This document shows positions 57,064 to 64,000 of a DNA stretch of 64,000 bases, piece after piece. Each line of letters begins with the position of its first letter. Within the stretch, counting starts at the first letter, position 1. The position numbers were made by a program, and so were the translations under genes. Source of the stretch: Penicillium oxalicum. Taxonomy: Eukaryota > Ascomycota > Eurotiomycetes > Eurotiales > Aspergillaceae. The notes below the pieces were generated by a model. It ran no database searches and was not told the origin of the DNA. It saw only the letters and a program-made list of their open reading frames with translations. Location of the stretch: the NCBI RefSeq assembly GCF_001723175.1, contig NC_064650.1, positions 1,860,001 through 1,924,000 of the forward strand. Reading direction: 5' to 3'.

Positions 57064-58936
57064 CATGCCGTGCTGCGTCTGGGTTGACCTTGTCTCAACG
57101 TGATCCTCGGTCGAACGCCCCCCCCCCCCCCCCCCCCCTCATCTTCTCTTACACTCGTCGCAACGTGTCCTGTTGCATTTGGTCCTCTGATATTGAGCTG
57201 CGAAAAAAAAGTTCAAAATCCCATAAACTAATATCGAACAATTTCCTCATCCCCCCCCCCCTGCCTTGACCCCCTTGTTCTTTCTGTTCTTGATGTTCGA
57301 GTTGTCTGCTGGTGCTCCTGCCGATCCCCTTGGCCACGGATTGTGTTTTGCGGAATCCGCTGGCCACCCTGCTCGCAACCTGATTGTTCCCCCTCTGTCC
57401 CAATTTGTACCATATACGGTTGCGCGCAGGATGGGTCTCGGCTTCGGAGCACCGAGCACCCAAAAGATTAGAAGACGGAGTCCAACTGGTTGAGCACGGT
57501 GGTTTGTTTTTGTTTCTTGAACCTTCTCTTCTCTCTTCTTTTCCACCTTTGGCCACCACCACGACCATTTTTTATTTATCCAACATTTATTGCATATGGA
57601 CTTGTGACGATTCCGAGATGAAGAGCAAAGATTGGGCGTTCGTCCGTGGGGACTCTCCCAGACGTGTCTTTTTGCGAGGTTGGAGAGTGGACTACTGTAT
57701 CCGCCACGTGCACTGAACCAGACTCTTGTGTGTACTGTAACTAGTTAGGTCTACGCAAAAGCGATGCCCTCGCGGCCGATGCGGAACCACGCAACCTTTT
57801 TGGAAGACACAGACGCCTCTTGTAGTGCTGACTTGATCACTGTATGACTCTTTTGTAGTCCCTGTATTGGAGATTGATATTACCACAATCATTTCCACGC
57901 CTCGTTTAATTTACTCAGGAGGCATCGCGGCTGAAATGGATTCGAATAAGCCAAAGGTCTCAAGAAGAAATTGCATAGGTCAGTTGACCTGAGTGGGCAA
58001 AGAAGTTGACAGCAGCTCCAATTCCGCGCAAGTGAAGCAAGAGATCCCCTGTCTTCGTAGTCAAGTATCTTACCGCCCGACCCAATTGGGTAGTCCAGGT
58101 ACAGATAAGATCAGGACAGCTTGCAGCGGGTCATGCACTTAATGCAGCTGGCCCAGCCGCAAGCTTTCGAGCACTGCGAATCATCCGTACGGACATCTGG
58201 TGGCATACTCGTTTTCTTCATCTCTCCTCCTAAATCACCTGTAAGCAACGCAAGACTTCTTTCAACCGGTATCGATCTGATTCCCATCGGAGAGCGAGTT
58301 CCTCAGCCATGCCACTGTCCGAGCAGCGGTCAAGCGGGCGGTGACCCCAGCCTCCGAACCGGGTGGATGCCACCCGTCCACGACTACCCCAAGCTTACAA
58401 GGAGCCTGCTCGCTTGTGGGCACCCTCAAAGCCTTCACGAGCCACGATCAATCTTTTGAATCTCCTCTGCGGGATCAGTGGCGCCCGATAGAGTGACTCC
58501 TCCTAAAGAAGTGGGGCTTGCTGACCGCAAGCTCGCGTGAATTCGATTAGAGCTCTATCTGTCCTTAGTACGCACTCTTAGCACTGGTTTATACACGCAC
58601 ACCGACACACAGACTTGACCCTCCTTCACACACGGAGACCTTTTTCCCTTCGTCCCTCTTGACGAAACACCTTGTGATTTCACCAAGTCTCGAGACTTCA
58701 AAGTTCTCGAGACCGACTCTACAAAATCATGTCTGCTACACAAGTAATTCAACAGGCTGGGACATAAGACGGCACAAACACTCATTGCGCAACACCCTCT
58801 CACAAAATTATTGTGTCGACACCGAGGCTGGACCGGGTGGCTGGAGAAGGCGAACGACTCCTCCCCAACTTTGCGCCCCAACTGTGCGCCCCAACTAGGC
58901 CACTTCTCATTTGTCGTCACTCGCAAATTCTGAAAT
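57064..58936. other. Kinase 3' UTR and promoter of the SUN-protein gene
   Basis: 1.87 kb between two tandem + genes. The first 200 bases contain C21 and C11 tracts within the probable 3' UTR of the kinase. The rest has no supported gene. Frames at 57149-57568 and 58555-59232 on the minus strand are shadows without motifs. No ATG frame extends the SUN protein upstream of 58937. Confidence 0.55.
57118..57138. repeat. Poly(C) tract, 21 bases, in the kinase 3' region
   Basis: An uninterrupted run of 21 C on the + (coding) strand starting 55 bases after the kinase stop codon, followed at 57251 by an 11-C run. It would be a C-rich element in the mRNA if the 3' UTR extends this far. Confidence 0.9.
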
Positions 58937-61576
58937 ATGACTATGACTCGGCGATCGTGGCCTACGTGGCTACAGTATGTGGCGGTGATCTTGGCTCTTT
59001 CAGCGCCCATTTGTGGAAACGGATTCCAGAATGCCGCTTCATGGGATGAAGGGATGGCCACACCTCGAGGAGTTTGTCCCGTGCAGTCGTCGCGGCAGGT
59101 CGAGGCGGATTTATTTCGTGATCCCACTTGCGCCAAGGGGACCAGGGACGGATACCAGGCACAAATGGGCCATGACCCAAAGAAGTCGGCTGTTAGCCAA
59201 ACAAGCGAGGATAGGAGGAACAGCGCCTCCACAGTGACTGTCTCTACTGGAGCTGGAGCAGAAACCCCATCGCCTGCTGGAGGACATGAGACGGATCACG
59301 ACGCGGACACAGATTCTCTCCTCGACGGCGCGAGTTTCCTGTCCTTTGAGGACTGGAAAAAGCAAAATCTGGCCAAGGCCGGGCAGTCGGCGGAAAACGT
59401 TGGGGGTGGTAGACGTGGAGTCGCGGTTGGGAAAGAAGGTCGGCGACAACCGGGTATCAACAATGCGTTGGACTCATTGGGAGACGATGGAGAAATTGAA
59501 CTCGACTTTGGTGGGTTTGGTGCAGAAACCCCAGAGGCAAGTCCGACCGCATGGGGCACGCCTATTCCTTCGCAGCCGGTTATCCCCGTGAAGGTCGATG
59601 ACCGTGGGGATGCTCTCACGCTGAGTCCACCTCAGCCAGATGGCTCGCGGCGCAAAGATGCTGGTACCACGTGCAAAGAACGATTCAATTATGCGTCCTT
59701 TGATTGCGCGGCAACGGTGCTGAAGACCAACCCGGAATGTAAGGGATCTTCCGCGGTACTTGTCGAGAACAAGGACAGTTACATGCTGAATGAGTGTCGC
59801 GCAAACAACAAGTTTCTTATTCTGGAGCTTTGTGATGACATCCTGGTTGACACCGTTGTTCTCGCCAACTACGAGTTCTTCAGCTCCATCTTTCACACGT
59901 TCCGCGTGAGCGTCTCGGACCGGTACCCTGCCAAACCGGATCAGTGGAAGGAGCTTGGTGTCTTTGAAGCCAGGAACACGCGGGAGGTACAGGCCTTTGC
60001 GGTAGAGAATTCCTTGATTTGGGCTCGGTATCTGCGAATCGAATTTTTGACCCACTACGGTCATGAGTTTTATTGTCCTATCAGTCTGATCAGGGTCCAC
60101 GGAACGACGATGATGGAGGAATACAAGCACGATGAGAGCGTGAACCGGGCTGAACCAGAACTTGAGCAAGAAGTTGGCGAAACCGCGGATGAAATTGCCC
60201 AAACCGATGCTCCGCAGCTCGAGTATGCGGCGGAGGAGCCTCTCGCTGTGATCCCAGAGCGAGATGTTGAGGATCAAATATGCCCTAATCCTCTCGCAGA
60301 GGTTCTATCGTGCCTCTCAGGCAAATCATCTTTCTGTGCGTCCGGAATGTGCACTCTGGCCGAGGAGACTCTGGCTCGTAATGCGTCGCACGTTGCACCG
60401 AACAGTCACACAAAGATGCCCGTTGATACGGCCACCATTCTCGCGCCAGGCGAGGGAGCTTCCGCCTCGCCTTCTCACTCACTTCCTCCTCCTAAAGCGC
60501 CTAAAATGCCCGAAGGTCACCAGAGATCAGTCATACCAAAGTCTGCCGTGCCGACTCCCAAAGCTACAATGCCCGCCCCAGATCACTCTCAGCAAGATCA
60601 CAAGACTGAAAGTTCCGGGAAAATGACGATGAACTCCCGCGAAGAACAGCAGAATAATGGTGCTCATGAACAGACCCGCCCAACTTCGACCCATCCGCCT
60701 GCGTCCAACCCAACCACACAAGAGTCCTTCTTCAAGTCCGTGCACAAACGACTGCAGATGCTCGAATCCAACTCTACGCTGTCTCTCCTCTACATTGAGG
60801 AGCAGTCTCGTATCCTCCGTGATGCGTTCAACAAAGTCGAGAAGCGCCAGCTCGCCAAGACCTCCACCTTCCTAGAGAACCTCAATAGCACGGTGCTTAA
60901 TGAGTTGAAAGAATTTCGCGAACAGTACGACCACGTCTGGAAATCCGTTGCGTTTGAGTTTGAGCATCAACGCGTTCGATATCACCAAGAAGTGCGCTCC
61001 CTTAGTGCCCAGCTCGGTGTCCTCGCCGATGAGCTTGTGTTCCAAAAGCGAGTCATCATGATTCAAAGCATCCTGGTGTTATGTTGCTTTGCCGTAGTTC
61101 TCTTCTCGCGAGGATCAGTCGGTACATATATGGAGTTTCCTCGTGTCCAGCGCATCGTCGCACGGTCTTACAGTTTACGATCTTCGTCTCCGCCCTTCGA
61201 ATCCCCGACCGCCAGTCCTGGATCACCCCTACCACCTTCGTCCTACCCTCAACATCCTGTCCGTCGAAGGAGCCTTTCAGATAGCTCTATATCGCCGGAG
61301 AGCCCGAGTAGTCCAGACGTGGCCTATGTTCCCCCCACACCTCTATCGGAAGCCACTCCAGAATTTGCAGATATGGACGAAGAAAAACGCCGAGCATCTC
61401 CTTCGCCGGAGCTGATGTCCGTACCTTCATTGGGTACACCTCACTTCCGCTCGCACAGCACTCCACCCGTGCTCAACACGCGTGCCTCGCAATCCAGTCT
61501 GTGTCGCGAGGATGAGGGCGACGTGGTAAAATCCTCGGACTCGAGCGATTCTGAAGACGACCCGCAGGAAGATTGA
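58937..61576 (+). CDS. slp1: SUN-domain ER membrane protein of the Slp1 type
   Basis: Single-exon 879-aa protein. Yeast Slp1, with Emp65, sits in the ER membrane and protects soluble proteins from degradation. Residues 1-30 contain a signal sequence (WLQYVAVILALSAPICGNGF). The SLP-type SUN domain is at about 236-392: FNYASFDCAATVLKTNPECK, YMLNECRANNKFLILELCDDI, DTVVLANYEFFSSIFHTFRV, ARYLRIEFLTHYGHEFYCPI. A Pro/Ser/Thr-rich linker follows, then a coiled coil at about 595-700 (LYIEEQSRILRDAFNKVEKRQ). A membrane segment VIMIQSILVLCCFAVVLFS lies at about 706-724, and an acidic, Ser/Pro-rich cytosolic tail ends the protein. Topology is inferred as lumenal SUN domain with a cytosolic tail. SLP-type SUN proteins differ from nuclear-envelope LINC SUN proteins in having the SUN domain in the middle, as here. 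Confidence 0.93.
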   Translation: MTMTRRSWPTWLQYVAVILALSAPICGNGFQNAASWDEGMATPRGVCPVQSSRQVEADLFRDPTCAKGTRDGYQAQMGHDPKKSAVSQTSEDRRNSASTVTVSTGAGAETPSPAGGHETDHDADTDSLLDGASFLSFEDWKKQNLAKAGQSAENVGGGRRGVAVGKEGRRQPGINNALDSLGDDGEIELDFGGFGAETPEASPTAWGTPIPSQPVIPVKVDDRGDALTLSPPQPDGSRRKDAGTTCKERFNYASFDCAATVLKTNPECKGSSAVLVENKDSYMLNECRANNKFLILELCDDILVDTVVLANYEFFSSIFHTFRVSVSDRYPAKPDQWKELGVFEARNTREVQAFAVENSLIWARYLRIEFLTHYGHEFYCPISLIRVHGTTMMEEYKHDESVNRAEPELEQEVGETADEIAQTDAPQLEYAAEEPLAVIPERDVEDQICPNPLAEVLSCLSGKSSFCASGMCTLAEETLARNASHVAPNSHTKMPVDTATILAPGEGASASPSHSLPPPKAPKMPEGHQRSVIPKSAVPTPKATMPAPDHSQQDHKTESSGKMTMNSREEQQNNGAHEQTRPTSTHPPASNPTTQESFFKSVHKRLQMLESNSTLSLLYIEEQSRILRDAFNKVEKRQLAKTSTFLENLNSTVLNELKEFREQYDHVWKSVAFEFEHQRVRYHQEVRSLSAQLGVLADELVFQKRVIMIQSILVLCCFAVVLFSRGSVGTYMEFPRVQRIVARSYSLRSSSPPFESPTASPGSPLPPSSYPQHPVRRRSLSDSSISPESPSSPDVAYVPPTPLSEATPEFADMDEEKRRASPSPELMSVPSLGTPHFRSHSTPPVLNTRASQSSLCREDEGDVVKSSDSSDSEDDPQED

Positions 61577-62417
61577 GGGAGGACATGACGTTTCGCTCCG
61601 CGGGCACGTTTCTTGTGGTCAAATACTTGCATTTGTCCACTAGTTGCAAAACTTGTGCTCTTGCCTCTTTATGATGAATTGCATGGCGTTCTGGGCATAT
61701 GCTGAGCATTGGCCTTTCTTTTTTTTTTCTTGCTCTCCCTCATGATCTTCTTTTCATTACTTTCTCACTCGGTACTTCTTGTTCGGTCTGCATGGTTGGT
61801 CTACGATGAGATTTCCCCCCCCGCTTGTCTCTCATTCAGGGTCTTGTTGTACAAATTTCGAAGGGTTCCTCGAGCCCTGCATGACTTGGTCCATCACAAT
61901 ATTGCATCATACCTTACTGGAGCTTGTTACGTTATCTTTTCTCCAGAGGACAAATCCACCCCTGGTCACAGTAAATCCAACCCTCCTCACCAAAGAAAAA
62001 CTTGAACTTCCCAAAACAAGGTCCCCTAACGTCAGGCCTGTGGAATGTCCACCGTACATGGATGCGTCATCGTCGATCATCTGAGCCCTGTTCAGGTGGC
62101 GGCGAGCATGGTCTCATTTGGCCATGGAGGTGTAATCATCAGCCAGGTTGCCGGGCCAACAATCAGCGGAAACGGAGCATTTTTCTCCTTCGGCTGCCAC
62201 CAACAACACACGTTTTTCTCTTATCCGAACCCACCTCTTCTCCTCTTCTCCAACCGCTGCACCTCCCTCTCTCTCCATCTCCGCATCTCAGTGCTTTTGA
62301 CGTCTTGAGCACAGTTGCCCAGGAACCAAACTCATCCGCATCGCTGTTGCTTTGAATCTTCCTCTGTTCCACATTATCTCCGTTGCGACAACGGTATTAT
62401 CCACGACTTCTTTCACA
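61577..62417. promoter_or_regulatory. SUN-gene 3' UTR and Spo12 promoter/leader
   Basis: 841 bases between two tandem + genes. Near 61720 is a T-rich run typical of a fungal 3' end. From about 62200 to 62300 the + strand is C/T-rich (cacctccctctctctccatc), consistent with the leader of the Spo12 gene. No gene is supported. Confidence 0.55.
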
Positions 62418-62963
62418 ATGGACTCCACGACGTCAACACACGCGCAGCCTCTGGCCGACCGTCCTACCAACACGCATCTTGCATCCTCGGGGGACAAATT
62501 CGACACCAAGTCTGATCTGTCATCGATGGATCATCACCGTCAGGCCCTGCAAGCCAAGTTGGACAGCGGCGAGAAGTAAGTCTTTTTTGCACCTTTTCGG
62601 GATCAGAGAGTTTTTGCGCCCGTCTGAGTTTCGATGGATTTGATTTTCGTAATGTCCTGGACCATCCGTTTCTAACCCCCTGGTTGCGTTTCTAGACAAT
62701 CTAACGCGTATGTTTCTCCATCCGACGATATCATGAGCCCCTGCACAAAGAAGTTGAGCGACATCAAGAGCAAGCGCTTCAAGAAGTAAGTCTTTTTCGA
62801 TTTTGCTCCAGTGGACGGTTTTGTCTATGATCGAAATAAAGGCAGAATTGGATGCTGACGAATTTCGTGCAGCGCTGGCAAACCTCAGTCGCTCTTTGCC
62901 AAGCTCGGCAAGAAGAGCTACGAGCAATCATCATCGGCTGGGCAGACCCAGGCCACTGATTAG
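62418..62963 (+). CDS. spo12: Spo12-like mitotic-exit/cell-cycle regulator
   Basis: Small nuclear protein of the Spo12 family. In yeast it promotes the FEAR pathway of Cdc14 release. Model: join(62418..62575, 62696..62785, 62873..62963), 112 aa. The N-terminal half is Ser/Thr/Asp-rich. The family core is PSDDIMSPCTKKLSDIKSKR at about residues 61-80, including the SP site expected to be a kinase target, followed by FKNAGKPQSLFAKLGKKSY. Both introns have GTAAGT donors and split Lys/Asn codons, and the core is only contiguous after splicing. The upstream leader is C/T-rich. The family match rests on the core motif and is strong for such a short protein. Confidence 0.9.
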
Positions 62964-64000
62964 ACGGTCCAACACACCCAGAGCCTGCGATACCGAGCGT
63001 CTTGTGGACTTGACAATCCTTTCTGAACACGACCCCCTCTCGATCCCCCTGGTCTCTGGAGAAGCCCGATGGCTGGGGCGCTGGTCGCTTGACAGCTGTC
63101 CTAGAAGTGACCTCTCCCCGAGACTGTGGTGCCCTGAGGAGAATCCTGTGAGATTCACCTTTCAGGTCCTCCACTCAAGCAGGACCTGATCGTGCTGATT
63201 GTTTGGTCCCTCTTTGCAAGCTCGGTTGCTGCTACTGGGTGCATATACTTGGTTCATTGGCCGTGTCTGGCTTTTCTCTCTTCTCTTTTTCTTTTTCTTT
63301 CACTTCTGATGACCCGCAATGCCTTCTGACTCTCTTCTTTTCTTTCTTTTTTTCTTTCCTTTTTACTCTTTCTTTTCATTCATCCTTCTTTTGTGTTACT
63401 GGTTCTTTGTTCGGGAAGGGGTATAGGGCTCGTCGTTGGACGTTTTGTTTCTCTGGCTTGGGGGTATCCTTTGACAAGCGGTACTATGGGAATGGATCTG
63501 GGAGGAATACTACCATGTGGATGTTTCTCTGCACTTTTGAATCAGTAGATTGTGTGTTGTGTCTGTAGAGTAGAATGACTGGTGAGAGCGTGGGCAGTGT
63601 ATTGATCGGACGGTGAATTCGCCGAGGCTGCGCCCGAAATAGAGGGCGACTGGCAGTAGCCGGCCGAGAGGAGGCATTCCCTCGGCGGACGATTCGATGG
63701 CTGGACAGCGGATTGCCACTTTTATCGAGACACGATTCTGATCGCATTTTTCAGCCATGCAATTCGACTCTCCCTACTTTGACATCTCATTATTTGATGT
63801 GAGGATTGCCTGATTCTCGAGTAGACCAAACGGTGGTGCGATGGAGGCTCAGTTCATCCCACCGAGGGGCCGAGGCAAAAGCGCCCCCCAGTTGCTCGGC
63901 TTCTCCACCAACTCTTTTCTCCGCAATTAGTCGATTCGCCCGGATTTCCTTATATTCAGCTCGTCAGACCCTCCTCACTACCTTCTATTCTCCTTTTTCT
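62964..64000. other. Spo12 3' region and upstream DNA of an off-window gene
   Basis: No gene is supported. A T/C-rich tract (about 63270-63400) lies about 300 bases after the Spo12 stop and makes a spurious hydrophobic frame (63203-63568, GTG start). The last 60 bases are C/T-rich, which could be the leader of a + gene starting beyond the window. Confidence 0.5.

Noticed and set aside
63203..63568. 121-aa Phe/Ser-rich hydrophobic frame after Spo12
   Set aside because: Starts with GTG and results from T/C-rich 3' DNA. No domain.

Overview
The window looks like nuclear DNA of a filamentous ascomycete, most likely a Eurotiales fungus of the Aspergillus/Penicillium type. The genes have short introns (about 50-130 nt) with GTAAGT-like donors, CTRAY-like branch points and CAG/TAG acceptors. 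Proteins are of typical fungal families: a C2H2 plus fungal_trans regulator, a CAP10/GT90 glycosyltransferase, a SteC-type MAPKKK, a Ran1/Ksp1-type kinase and Spo12. The genus is an inference. I support 17 protein-coding genes and see no tRNA, rRNA, transposon or CRISPR array.

Layout. 1.8-2.8 kb (-): cytosolic ribosomal protein uL2. 4.1-6.2 kb (+): WHIM1/WSD chromatin protein. 6.7-7.3 kb (-) and 7.6-9.1 kb (+): an Atg43-like (DUF1770) membrane protein and adenosine kinase, sharing a 286-bp divergent promoter. 10.3-13.3 kb (-) and 14.1-15.2 kb (+): an EST1/SMG7-like protein and a ZNF511-like zinc-finger protein, divergent. 15.9-18.8 kb (-): C2H2/fungal_trans regulator. 20.1-22.1 kb (-): GT90 glycosyltransferase. 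23.1-24.6 kb (-): BAHD-like acyltransferase. 27.3-30.2 kb (+): SteC MAPKKK. 30.7-32.0 kb (-): mitochondrial uL5m. 32.9-35.5 kb (+): USP deubiquitinase ending in a CaaX-like CAVM. 35.7-36.1 kb (-): small Cys-rich protein. 36.8-39.8 kb (+): Vps18/Pep3. 39.8-55.1 kb: a 15.3-kb stretch with no supportable gene but several long G/C homopolymers. 55.1-57.1 kb (+): Ran1/Ksp1-like kinase. 58.9-61.6 kb (+): Slp1-type SUN protein. 62.4-63.0 kb (+): Spo12-like protein.

The genes are mostly unrelated housekeeping and regulatory functions, and I see no biosynthetic cluster. The most unusual features are the gene desert with poly-G/poly-C tracts, the long pyrimidine-rich leader of the kinase, the CaaX-like tail on the deubiquitinase and the overlapping upstream reading frame at steC. 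Exon coordinates were read by eye from splice signals and reading-frame continuity. None was checked against transcripts, and comparisons with families rest on remembered family features, not on searches.
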